A DNA stretch of 64,000 nt from Chrysopilus asiliformis (taxonomy: Eukaryota > Arthropoda > Insecta > Diptera > Rhagionidae). The DNA is taken from positions 64,937,470 to 65,001,469 of the forward strand of contig OZ035960.1 in the NCBI GenBank assembly GCA_964034945.1, written 5' to 3'. The notes beneath the pieces were generated by a model. The model was not told the DNA's origin, ran no database searches, and worked only from the letters and a program-made list of their open reading frames with translations. Positions 54,752 through 64,000 of the stretch are shown piece after piece. A program made the position numbers and the translations under genes. How positions within the stretch are numbered: the stretch's first letter is position 1; each line of letters begins with the position of its first letter.

Positions 54752-55626
54752 TCTATATATATAAAAATGGATGTATGTATGTATGTGGCTTATAGACTTC
54801 TAAGCCGCTGAACCGATTTTGACCAAATTTTCAGGAAAACTTTAGATTAGCACAGAGGGTGTTTCTGTGTAGTTTGGTGCACCTACCCCTTAAGCTTCCC
54901 CCCTCTCCCATACAATCCAAAAAGTTATTTGCAAATTTCTCGAAAACGGTTCACTTTATTGCAAAACTCCAAGAACAAACAGTGTTTAGAATCCAATTCT
55001 ACATAAATACTCAATACATGAAAATTCAATTGGAACACCTTTTGAAATTCTTATTGCAAAATTTCACTCTAATAAAAAATGTTGTATGTTTGCTTCTTTA
55101 TGACTTTACCTCCTACAACGTTATTATATTGGGTAACCTGCTACTCCAAAAACTCATTAAAAAAAAGGAATGCAAAGATACCATCGTTATGTATAGCCCT
55201 CACCTGCTATCTTCTGCAATTCTAAAGGGATTTGGTGCTTCAATGTATGACATGAATTAAAAAGAATGACATTTCCCACCATATTGTCTTTCCCCGTGTG
55301 GATAACCACCTTTTACCGTTATTGAATATATTGTAAGTAAACAGTACGATTTTGTAATACACCGTTGGGTCACAAAGAAAAATGTCTCTAAAAAAATTTC
55401 CCTTTTTTGGGTTAATTATCTGCATTTGAGTCGAGGCCGAAGGCCGAGTAAAGAGGAAGGCGAGAGCTGAAATATATTTAAATAATTTTACGTAACCTCT
55501 CCATACATCAAATTCCAACAATTCAAGCGCGAGGGGCGAGGCCGTAGGCCGACGGGGGCAGGGAGGCCGAAGGCCGACCTGCGGAAGGGGGATGAACCGC
55601 GAAGCGGTTCGGGGCGCAGCCCCTAG
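54752..55626 (+). mobile_element. Non-autonomous Helitron, 875 bp, between A and T
   Basis: It starts TCTATATATATAAAAATGGA after A (54751) and ends in two successive hairpins, GAACCGC-GAA-GCGGTTC and GGGGC-GCA-GCCCC (55611-55623), followed by TAG and host T (55627). These are the classic Helitron signs: TC start, 3' hairpin, CTAG end, A|T target. The interior has GAGGCCGAAGGCCG repeats and no Rep/helicase gene. The open frame 54859-55260 has no domain. Confidence 0.88.
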
Positions 55627-55774
55627 TTGAGAATAAAATGTCAGATTTATTATGTTAAAGTTAGCAGCATTTCATTACCGTACATTACCGTATAAAATTT
55701 CCCTTTGTTCCAAGCGCTGTTCGAGTTGAAAAGGTGGTGCAGGATTTTGTATGGAAAGCTTGTTCTGAACTGCT

Positions 55775-56878
55775 TCAGAACATTAAAAAATTAAATGTAT
55801 GGAACAAAATATCGGCCAAATGGCCGCCGCGACCTCGGCGGCACACTTCCATCCGATGGTCCAAATTTTCGATGACGCTGAGGCATAATTGAGGTTCTAT
55901 GCCGTTAATGTGCCGAATTATCTCATCCTTTAGCTCTTGAATTGTTGCTGGCTTATCGACGTACACCTTTTCTTTCAAATAACCCCAAAGAAAGAAGTCC
56001 AACGGTGTCAAATCACATGATCTTGGCGGCCAATTGACATCGCCACCACGTGAGATAACACGGCCATTAAATTTGTCGCGCAAAAGAGCGATTGTTTCGG
56101 TAGCTGTGTGGCAAGTGGCACCGTCCTGTTGAAACCACATATCGTCCACATCCATATCTTCCAATTCGGGCCATAACAAGTTCGTTATCATCTCACGATA
56201 GCGAACACCATTCACAGTAACTGCCTGACCGGCTCCTTTTGGAAAAAATACGGCCCGATGATGCCGCCAGCCCATAAACCGCATCAAACAGTCACTCTTT
56301 GTGGGTGCATTGGTTTTTCGACAATCACTCTTGGATTATCATTCGCCCAAATGCGGCTGTTCTGCTTATTGACGAATCCATTGAGGTGAAAATGTGCTTC
56401 ATCACTGAAGATGATTTTCTTCGAAAATTGATCATCCACTGTTGCCATTTCTTGCCACCATTCTGACCATTGACGACGCTTGAAATGGTCAAGAGGCTTT
56501 AGTTCTTGAGTCAATTGCACCTTGTAAGCGTGTAAATGCAAGTCTTTATGCATAATGTTCATCAACGACGAGCGTGGGAGGTGCAATTGTTGGGCACGAC
56601 GACGAGTTGAGGTGGACGGCTCTTCAGCCACACTATCGCGAACAGCAGCAATATTTTCTGCAGTACGAGCTGAACGAGCATGCACTGGTGTTTTCACATC
56701 TCCTACAGACCCGGTTTGCTCAAATTTTTGCACGATTTTTCCGATTGTACGCACATTTGGACGATTAAATTGACCGAAAAAATCACGAAGTGCACGATAT
56801 GCATTTTGATTTGAACGCCCATTTTCATAATAAGCCTGAATAACTTAAACGCGTTGCTCGATTGTGTATCTTTCCATG
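55775..56878 (-). pseudogene. DD41D (rosa-like) mariner transposase, two stops and a frameshift
   Basis: It starts MERYTIEQRV at 56878, stops at codon 11 (TAA), then 56284-56754 gives the HTH region and FSDEAHFHLNGF (first Asp). A Trp codon has become TGA after RVTV, and a frameshift follows near 56236. 55775-56287 carries FQQDGATCH (second Asp) and CDLTPLDFFLWG (third Asp) with 41 residues between the last two. The downstream terminus of the element is not seen. Confidence 0.88.
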
Positions 56879-57348
56879 GTTCAAATTGAGTTAGTCTGAA
56901 ATTGAGAAATGTCAAATGAAATGCAGAAAAAAACTTGACGTTTAGGTGTGGTTCACATTCAACATCGGGCCTTAAAATTTAACCATCCTTTATAATATGG
57001 AAAAATTAAATTTGTAATATAATTGATCAAACTGTTTCAATTGTTTTAATGCGTTTTTGTTTTTAAAGAAAATAGCTTTTTGCAGTGTTTTTAGGTCCTA
57101 ATTTAGATACATAAACTGTTTTTGGAATTTCAAAGTTTTACTGTTAAAAAAGATCAAGGGAAAATATGGCGCCTGTTGACGAAGATTTATTTTAAGAATA
57201 AAATTCTAATAATAAGAACATAACTCATTTATGTCTCATATGAGCATTTTAACAAGTATTTTTATACTTAAACTTTTACAAGCGCGTTTTTATGAGAATC
57301 ATACGAATTAACTGCTCATAACATTTTTATTTAAGATTTAAACTCTTT

Positions 57349-57967
57349 CAGCCTTATTAATAAACGTTAGTTAATTTTTATCAATGGTTTACGCAGTGGA
57401 TAACTCGAAATTCTTATTAATAAAATTTTTTTAGAGTTAACTGACATTAGTTAACTCTGTGTTAGCTAACATACCGATTTCCTCGAGTTAAGGAGTTGAT
57501 AACTCTTGATGGCGCATAATTCTTGCAAAAAAGACCGGAAAAAGCAATGATCCATTATAAAAATGCAATTTATGTTGTTATATTATATTACCTTATCACT
57601 TGAACGCCAATTTTCTGATTATTTTCGTTCAATTTTTAAATTTTCCATTTTTAATTACTTTGCAGTCAATCACAATTAAAATAAACACATTAATTTCACT
57701 CCGATTTAAATATCGTCTCCAAGGAAACGGATTTAAAAAACCCAAATATGACTCAAATGTAAAAGATTTTCGTAATTTTTGGTACAATTCGGCACAAGTA
57801 CAATTCGGTATTTAAGCTAAATTTTTAAATAAAATACGTGTTAACTATTATATGGAGGAAAATTTTTTATTAATAAGAATAGTTAACTAATGTATAAGTT
57901 TGCTATCTCGGAGTTAGTTAGTACATGAGTTATCTCCGTGTTAGGGATTTTTTATTAATAAGGCTGT
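57349..57967. mobile_element. CAGCCTTATTAATAAA MITE, TTT duplication
   Basis: The ends CAGCCTTATTAATAAA and TTTATTAATAAGGCTG are perfect inverted repeats. TTT flanks both sides (57346-57348 and 57968-57970); the clean copy of the host element reads ACTCTTTAAGTG, the empty site. 619 bp; the inside is rich in GTTAACT words. The open frame 57600-57815 is not a recognised gene. Confidence 0.85.
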
Positions 57968-58233
57968 TTAAGTGTTAAAACTTTATAAAAAATATACAAT
58001 GAGAACATAAGTTTTTAAAGGCTCGCTACAAGAGTTCAAAAATCGCCTTGCTATAAACGTAAAAGATTCAGTAGCTCTAGTAGCGTCATACTCTTATAAA
58101 AAGAACGCTATCAGAAAAAATTAGAGTGTCATTACAAGAACTATGTTATGAGAGTATCCAGTGTGTTAAGAAAGTTTAATGAGAATATTTCAAAATTCGT
58201 AAGAGTTTTGGTCTGGAGAGTTTGTTAGTTGGG

Positions 58234-58596
58234 ACGGGAAAACGTCATATTGATCAACTGCGAAGCCGGTTACCGGAATCATGCAAATGTAATAGACAGG
58301 AGAATCGGACGATGGAAAGAAATACATCGGTGACTGGAGAAAATGAGTTCGTGTTTCCATTCGAGGATCAAGAAATGGTTACGACTGCTACTAATAATGA
58401 AATGCCAAAACAGAAGGTGGCCAGCGAGAAGTCTCAAAAGCAGCGTCCCGTAACACTAAGAGTTGATGTTGATGAAAACATTGAAGCTCCGGAACCCAAG
58501 ATGGATATAACTGAAACACCAAAAACATCAATGCCAAATCGTCCTACGAGAATACGGAGGGTGGCACGTCGTTATGATGATTGTAAAATGGACTAA
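58234..58596 (+). pseudogene. Integrase tail of gypsy element 4
   Basis: It continues the integrase after the 5.1-kb insertion: GKRHIDQLRSRLPESC, then a low-complexity acidic and basic tail ending RRVARRYDDCKMD. The open frame 58222-58596 starts artificially in the transposon end. 58608-58711 is the remaining 3' LTR. Confidence 0.8.
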
Positions 58597-58858
58597 GTGG
58601 GGAAGAATGTTATGTACGAACCTGTACCAGTCAAGTACAGAGATGTACTTGAATCTAGGACAAAAATATGTAAGACAGTTTTGAACGGGCGTCACTTAAA
58701 AACATATGAATACTACTAGAGTCTTTTGAGAGTATTCATACTGGGCTATTTCACCCTTGTAGAATACTATAACTGTTTTATGAGTAGCTCATGAGGCTTA
58801 AATGGCGCACTTATGAGAACTTTTTTATCTTATAACAAGACATCAATTTTTTTTGTAA

Positions 58859-59492
58859 CCCCACGGTTAGACGCGCGACTAGAAGTCGCATGCCGTATCT
58901 CATCTCAGGGAAATCGCTCGTGTAAACGCCACTTGCATGCAAGCGGGGATAATCGCAACTCAAGTCGTATGTAAAAACCTCATACAATCTGAGCTGCGAC
59001 TGGAACTGCAAATGATTTGACATTTAAGGTTATGTCTGATTTCTCAATAGCAGAAAATAAGTTGAGTAGAAGTGAAATTTTGAAATTAATAAATTTGTAC
59101 CGGGAAAGAGAGTGCCTCTGGAAGACTGCCTCGAAATTGTATCGTAGAAACGATCTCAAGAGGCAGGCGTATGAACAAATCGGCGCGGAATTGAAACTCA
59201 CAAGCGAGGAAGTGAAGAAAAAGTTGAGAAATTTACGAACGACGTATGTTCACGAGAAAAAGTAAATCAATGCGAGTCGGAAGTCTGGAGCATCGACAGA
59301 AGATATTTATGAGCCTTCATTGTTTCGGTATTCAGAAATAACTTTCTTTGTTTTCTTGCGTTTGACCTTTTTCAACTGAAGTCACATGCAATGTCGCAAG
59401 ACAGCAGAGCAAATCGCAACACCTGTCAAATTGAAAAACGTTGTAGGAGGGATAATCGCATGCGACTTCTAGTCGCACGTCTAACCGTGGGG
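58859..59492 (+). mobile_element. CCCCACGGTTAGACG element carrying a MADF gene, TAA duplication
   Basis: The ends CCCCACGGTTAGACGCGCGA and CGCACGTCTAACCGTGGGG are inverted, followed by GACTAGAAGTCGCATG. TAA flanks at 58856-58858 and 59493-59495, and the sister copies give the empty site TTGTAAGAGT. It carries a MADF-domain frame, so it is a Harbinger-system derivative of 634 bp. Confidence 0.88.
59017..59265 (+). CDS. MADF-domain protein, short form (82 aa)
   Basis: MADF domains bind DNA; in PIF/Harbinger elements such a protein accompanies the transposase. The frame reads ILKLINLYRERECLWKTASK, AYEQIGAEL, VKKKLRNLRTTYVHEKK, the complete three-helix MADF pattern. The TAA stop follows immediately, but a shifted frame continues with family-like residues (SGASTEDIYEPSLF), so the original protein was longer and this is probably a frameshifted relic. 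The ATG at 59035 would give a tighter start. Confidence 0.65.
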   Translation: MTFKVMSDFSIAENKLSRSEILKLINLYRERECLWKTASKLYRRNDLKRQAYEQIGAELKLTSEEVKKKLRNLRTTYVHEKK

Positions 59493-59826
59493 TAAGAGTA
59501 ACGAAAGTCTCACAAGAACACTATTTGAATTCTAATTAGAGTTTATTATTCTCATAAAACTTTCATAACAAGTACTTTATGTTTTGCTAAAAAGAGTAGA
59601 GTATATAAAAATATCTAGCCGGTTTTTTTTTTGAAGAGTTAAAGTAATTTTTTAAAGAGTAAAAGTTATTTTTGAAGTGTTTATTTATTTTCGGATTAGA
59701 GTTATGTCTACGTTTGTGTATGATAATATTGTATTAGACATAGATTTTAAATTCTATTTTTTCGGATATATAGACAAAAATTATATGGGGTATGATCACA
59801 AGTATCATAATGTATGGCCAGCTTAA

Positions 59827-60018
59827 CTCTCTAACCGGAATATTTCCGAGAAAAATTCTCTGAAATATGACTTTCAACTTGCGACAGACCGTAACCAAGA
59901 CAACGTACAGGGCTAAATTTTTTCCAGCATGTAAAGCGATAACTTACAAAAGTCAGTGTAAGACGTTCCGGCGATTTCCGCCGATTAAAATTGTTACGCG
60001 GGCATTCCGGCTAGAGGG
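59827..60018. mobile_element. Short piggyBac-like MITE in TTAA
   Basis: The ends CTCTCTAACCGGAATATTTC and GGCATTCCGGCTAGAGGG are inverted, with TTAA at 59823-59826 and 60019-60022. 192 bp, non-coding. Confidence 0.75.
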
Positions 60019-60219
60019 TTAATACAAGAAGGCGATAGAAAGACCTTTGATTTTAACCGAAACAAGGTACAGCATGAAATCGTGAGTCGTTTATTTTAAT
60101 ATTGCGGAAAGAGAATTAGAAGTAGGTTGATAGCATATTTTTTTAATGTATTTTTACTATCATTTGCGAAATAGAAAAAATGCATTTTTGTTATATATTT
60201 TTTTAATCATTTCATCATA

Positions 60220-60707
60220 TCATACTAAAAAATAAAAATGAGTTGGTGTCTGTCTGTCTGTCTGTCTGTTCCTCTTTCACGCAAAAACGGCTGAACCGAT
60301 TGACTTGAAATTTGGCATGAGTGTCTGTGGTAGTTCTGGTTCCAACATAGGCATACGGAAAAGTAGCGCGAGGGGTGGGGGGAGCAAGGGGAGGGGGTAA
60401 AGTGATTTCGAAACTTAGTTTTTGCGCTATGTTACTCTTTCGCGAGGAAACTACTGAACCGATTGGCCTGAAATTTGGCATAGACGTTCGTCGGGGGTCC
60501 AGCCCCAACATAGACTCATTAAAAAGTAGCCCGAGAGGTGGGGGAAGTAAGGGGAGGGGGTAAAGTCATCTCGCAACTTAGTTTTCCCTCTATGTTATCC
60601 TTTCGCGGGGAAACTACCGAGCCGATTGGCCTGAAATTTAGCTCCAACATAGACCACCAAAAAAAATTGAAAAAACTTAATCCGGCAACGACGGGTATGC
60701 AAGCTAG
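60220..60707 (+). mobile_element. Second Helitron/Helentron-like family with minisatellite interior
   Basis: It starts TCATACTAAAAAATAAAAAT after A (60219) and ends GGGTATGCAAGCTAG before T (60708). The inside holds a GTCT microsatellite and about three repeats of a unit containing GAACCGATTG and CTGAAATTTGGCAT with G-rich spacers. No Rep/helicase. This end pair is typical of insect Helentron-derived elements. Confidence 0.82.
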
Positions 60708-61132
60708 TACTGAATAAATAATATCATGAAAACAGCATTACCGATGGACTTCCAACAAAAACTTCAAATTTCAAATTGTCTCCAGAACGAACGTCAAATC
60801 TCCTACAAATAATTTTTTTTGTGGTATAACTAGAAAGTTCGAAAATTGAAAAGGCAATACTTTTCGCTCATCTCAATTTCAGGCACCCATGATAACTATT
60901 GATTTTTTATATTCCTTGAATAAAGGTTAATCAACATTCAAATAAAATTCCAATAATTTTATTAGTAAAATTCAACTATCACGGAATATAAGATCTGGAT
61001 AATTTTCGCTAATATTCTGATCTGATGAATTTTCTTCATCAAGAAACGAAGAGGCTTCTTCAGAAACGATATTTCTGCGTTGTCTCTTGGAAACTTTTTC
61101 AAAATTTTCCATCGCGTTTACTAAAAGGTCTG
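60708..61132. other. No recognisable feature
   Basis: AT-rich sequence without gene, terminus or repeat that I can identify. Confidence 0.5.
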
Positions 61133-61135
61133 TTG

Positions 61136-61563
61136 GATATGAGTCCTGGACTTACTCCGAACACATATCGAACAGAAAAGTGCAAGTCCAGGACTCATCT
61201 TTTCAGTCCTGGACTTACTCTTGCTTTTAGCTGGAGTAAACTTTTGACAGCTGATATTTGTCAGACATAACCTCGCTTTTACAGTGTTTGGAAGTCAAGA
61301 AAAATTTATAAAATGTGTAATTATGAAAATTTATATGTTGAAAATCATGACGGAGAATTTCGAGTATACCAAGTTGAGCGTAAGTTTACAAAACAGGTTT
61401 CATGAAATAAATTTAATATATTAAAGGACAGTTCAAAAGTGACTTACTCTGAACTTGCTCCAAGTTGTTCGATAAAAACAAATTCAGAGTAAGAAAATCC
61501 GTTATTTTGTGGAGAAAAGTGAAAGTATTCGGAGTAAGTCCAGGACTTATATCGAACAGACCT
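61136..61563. mobile_element. AGGTCTG MITE, copy 2, AAA duplication
   Basis: The same family as 41636-42103: ends AGGTCTGTTGGATATGAGTC and TATATCGAACAGACCT, 428 bp, AAA at 61133-61135 and 61564-61566. The first 170 and last 120 bases match copy 1 closely; the middle differs. Confidence 0.88.
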
Positions 61564-61657
61564 AAAGACTCTTAATCTCTATTATTATTGTAAGTATAAT
61601 TTTTATATAAAAATATTTTGTACTAACAGTAGTTTATTAACTATAATGCCGGCACTT

Positions 61658-61862
61658 CCCACTTCAACAAAAAAAATACTTGGACTGGTAGCTTTTTCAA
61701 CACACGCATAAAAAGGCGCATTTTCATGTTCATTGGGTTGTAGCCTAAACTAAATGTGTATGAGATGAAATTCCTATCTCATTTTAATTTGAAGTCTTAC
61801 ATATGACCTGTCTCATGTTTAAAGGCACCTTAGCGATAATGCCTTAATAATTTTTCCCTGGG
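61658..61862. mobile_element. CCCAGTG-family element, right end only
   Basis: Matches 35305-35459, including CACGCATAAAAAGGCGCATT-like and ACCTTAGCGATAATGCCTTA, and ends TTTTTCCCTGGG followed by TA. The left part is missing. Confidence 0.75.
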
Positions 61863-61864
61863 TA

Positions 61865-63160
61865 TAGTTAAAATAAAATGTACCTCGCCATTATCGCAAT
61901 CTACTATCTTTTTTCGGAAACTCTGCTACCTTTTACCCATCCTCAAATACAAACCCTTATTGACAGTGAACAAGTGGTGGTCTTTCTAGAATACCGTTAG
62001 TAACACGTTTTTCGGTTTTCAAAAAAAAAGCGAGAATATATATAACCGGAAGCCCTCAAAACAATTGAAATATTATTTCGTCGCTCTGAATAAAACTCGT
62101 TTGGTTAATTATTTTCAGTGAAAGTTCGGAAGTCTCCTAAAGGTAAAAGTTAACTAAATTTCATCTAATTTTTTAATTGAAAGTACGTACTGAATTTATT
62201 AAAATACAGTAGATTAAGCTTAAATACACGACTGTTGCAACTTGTAATTATCCGTGTTGCATCTATCTTTGGATATTTGTATGAAAAATGCTGAAAATCT
62301 GAGACGAATTTTATATGCCATGTGTTTTGCATTTAAGCATACTCCACAAAAAGATTTCAAAAATGTTTTTTGTAGCTGAAATCAAATTTCAAAAATCTTG
62401 AGAAATAAAGGCAAACGACTAAATATTTCTTATAATTTTTGTTCATACAGTAATCTCAATTTCAGTATTTTTATACGCTTCTGAAAATGGAAAAAAAATC
62501 TTAAAATTTGACCGCCATTTTATCACGAAAAGTCCACAAGCACATGTCTTTGGCCAAATTATGCCAATTTCGGATACAAAATGACTAAAAAGGATAAAAT
62601 AAAAAAACTATAATATTCATCTCGCTTTTATTTCTGATAGCACCCAAAAAAAAATTTTTTCTTAGTGCATTTTTTTTAAATAAGTTTTTTTTTAAATTTT
62701 CTTTTTAAATTTATGCCTTAGTGCATTTTTTTTTAAATAAAAGCTTTTTTTTTAAATAAAAGCTTTTTTTTTAATTTTTTTTAAAATTTATTTATATTTA
62801 TGCGCTTATTACTGCGGTGTCGTATAAGATTTATAAATGGATTAAATTTTAAGACTTCAATTTATAAAACAACTGCTCAACATGTCAGTCGAGGCTATGA
62901 TTCGTCTATTTCCGGCAATGTTGGGCAAAATGTAATTATAAGAGCAATTATCAATTAACGATTAAAATTTTATTAGCAATTAACAATTAACGATTAAAAC
63001 AATTAATCAATTGTAATTGTAAATTCTGCAATTGACAATTGTTAATTGTATCTTTCACAATTAACAATTAATTAATTGTTAACTGTATTTTTCACAAATA
63101 ACAATTAATTAATTGTTAATTGTTTGATCAATCGTCACTAGTACAATTAACAATTAAATT
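61865..63160. repeat. Non-coding AT-rich stretch with low-complexity blocks
   Basis: There is no gene. 62640-62800 has T runs with a repeated TTTTAAATAAAAGCTTTTTT-type unit, and 62940-63160 has many copies of AATTAACAATTAA and its complement, which would fold into alternative hairpins. The rest shows nothing recognisable. Confidence 0.65.
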
Positions 63161-63235
63161 TTATGAACTTTAAAAAAATCAAAATCCCGAATTATCAACA
63201 CCTTTTAATTACCGGATCTGGAAAAGCAAAATTAA

Positions 63236-63820
63236 ACATAACAAAAGCTATAATTGCCAATCTGGCAATCATTGGAGACCCGTATGGTGATATTCGTATC
63301 AAAATTCGAACAGTTGTACCAAAATTCCACTTTGAAGTCAAACTTTCCAATAAGATTTTTTAAAATTATTCCAATCGGATTTTGATGTATGGGAGTTTTA
63401 TGTAGAATCATATCCTAAATAACTTTTGTTCTTGGACTTTTTTGATAAGATGCACCGTTTTTGAGATATTCACAAAAAACGATTTCGTTCGTATGGGGGG
63501 TATCCCCCCTAATGGTGCATTTTTGCCCATTAACGAACTTGACCTCGCATTTTACGAAAAACGGATCTGTGCAAACTTTCAAGTCTCTAGCTCAATCCGT
63601 GCGCCCGGAATCCCCGTCACAGACAGACAGACAGACGGACAGACAGACGGACGGACAGACAGACGGACAGACAGACGGACGGACATGCAGAAATTAAATA
63701 TTTTTATCATTCTAAACACACTGGTGTAATTCATTTTTTTGTGCGATGACGGGATCTTGGCGTTACAAACGGTAAGGCAAAGTTAATATACCCTTTGGTT
63801 TCACCATACGGGTATAAAAA
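63236..63820 (+). mobile_element. SINE-like dispersed repeat, copy D
   Basis: A complete copy with the same start (ACATAACAAAAGCTATAATT) and end (CGGGTATAAAAA) as copies A and C, and the longest GACA/GACG microsatellite (about 63620-63690). Similar to copy C over its whole length. The remaining bases 63821-64000 contain CCCCTAGCCGGCGGGACG, loosely like the 59827-60018 terminus, but no paired end is in view. Confidence 0.85.
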
Positions 63821-64000
63821 TGATTAACAATTTTTAAGGATCGTGCAACATACTTCGCTCCTACCAAAAATTTTGCGTCAAATAGCAGAAAAAACGTGAT
63901 AATCAGCCTTATTCCCCTAGCCGGCGGGACGTGTATACGCCACGCAAGTTTTATCTCGATCGAATGAAATTTTCTTATTCTAGTAGACGTAGAAACGCAG

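Larger units (their letters stand above)
53102..58233. mobile_element. CCCAACTAAC element, stuffed copy, 2-bp duplication AC
   Basis: The ends CCCAACTAACAATTTTCG and GAGAGTTTGTTAGTTGGG match the clean copy 45988-47212. AC flanks both sides (53100-53101 and 58234-58235); removing the element restores an integrase reading DGRT|GKRHIDQLR. It contains 53306-54359, a replaced segment with a Helitron and a DD41D relic (54525-56990), and 57349-57967. Confidence 0.85.
49954..58711 (+). mobile_element. Ty3/gypsy element 4, gag-less, split by insertions
   Basis: LTR starts TGTTATATACGAACCTGTAC at 49954 and again at 58608, where a purine-rich GTGGGGAAGAA precedes it. Between them: protease tail, RT, RNase H, integrase. 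Gag and most of protease are deleted. A SINE-like repeat (52381-52943) and a 5.1-kb transposon (53102-58233) interrupt the integrase. The first 60 bases of the two LTRs differ at about five places, so the insertion is much older than element 3. The 3' LTR is cut near 58711 by another element. Confidence 0.85.
58712..59790. mobile_element. CCCAACTAAC element, third copy, truncated at both ends
   Basis: It matches the clean copy from ACTAGAGTCTTTTGAGAG to AAATTATATGGGG, without either terminus. A TAA-flanked element (58859-59492) is inserted in it. It replaces the rest of the gypsy element 4 LTR. Confidence 0.82.

Noticed and set aside
54859..55260. 133-residue frame inside the Helitron as Rep or helicase
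   Set aside because: It lacks Rep HUH or helicase motifs and looks like chance reading of AT-rich DNA.

Overview
This is AT-rich, repeat-saturated animal DNA, almost certainly from an insect; a fly-like genome is my best guess but is not proven. The evidence is a TBC1D23-type gene fragment behind a splice acceptor, mariner-type transposases of the DD37E and DD41D types, a THAP/P-element-like transposase, PIF/Harbinger relics with MADF genes, A|T-inserted Helitron-like elements filled with minisatellite, and Ty3/gypsy retrotransposons. There is no bacterial operon structure, rRNA, tRNA gene or CRISPR. Almost every recognisable coding stretch belongs to a mobile element and most are broken. The one large intact reading frame is the 1358-residue gag-pol of a young gypsy element (23349-28129).

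Layout. 1-7500: a 177-bp tandem repeat that stays open in one frame (59 codons per unit) occurs as two head-to-head inverted arrays. The second array is the core of a large quasi-palindrome whose outer arms are two opposed, differently damaged copies of a TBC1D23 exon. 7460-12310: an unidentified exon fragment, a Harbinger relic and a Helitron-like family carrying about 120-bp minisatellites; one full copy sits in a foldback element whose other arm still shows the empty site. 12413-23348: two related gypsy elements head to head, both dead. 23349-28129: an intact gypsy with identical 132-bp LTRs and a 5-bp target duplication. 28749-36023: two adjacent transposon nests up to five levels deep. 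36028-49700: scattered MITEs, Harbinger and P-like relics, a hAT relic and a local duplication. 49954-58711: an old gag-less gypsy split by a SINE-like repeat and by a 5.1-kb transposon that itself holds other elements. 58712-64000: more MITEs, a second Helitron-like family and low-complexity DNA.

The genes do not form a pathway. The interest lies in how elements interrupt each other: in several places the empty site is present in the same window, so boundaries and target duplications can be read directly. These include two families with CCCAA termini and 2-bp duplications, many elements with 3-bp duplications (TAA, ATT, AAA, AAT, TTT), and several TTAA-specific families.
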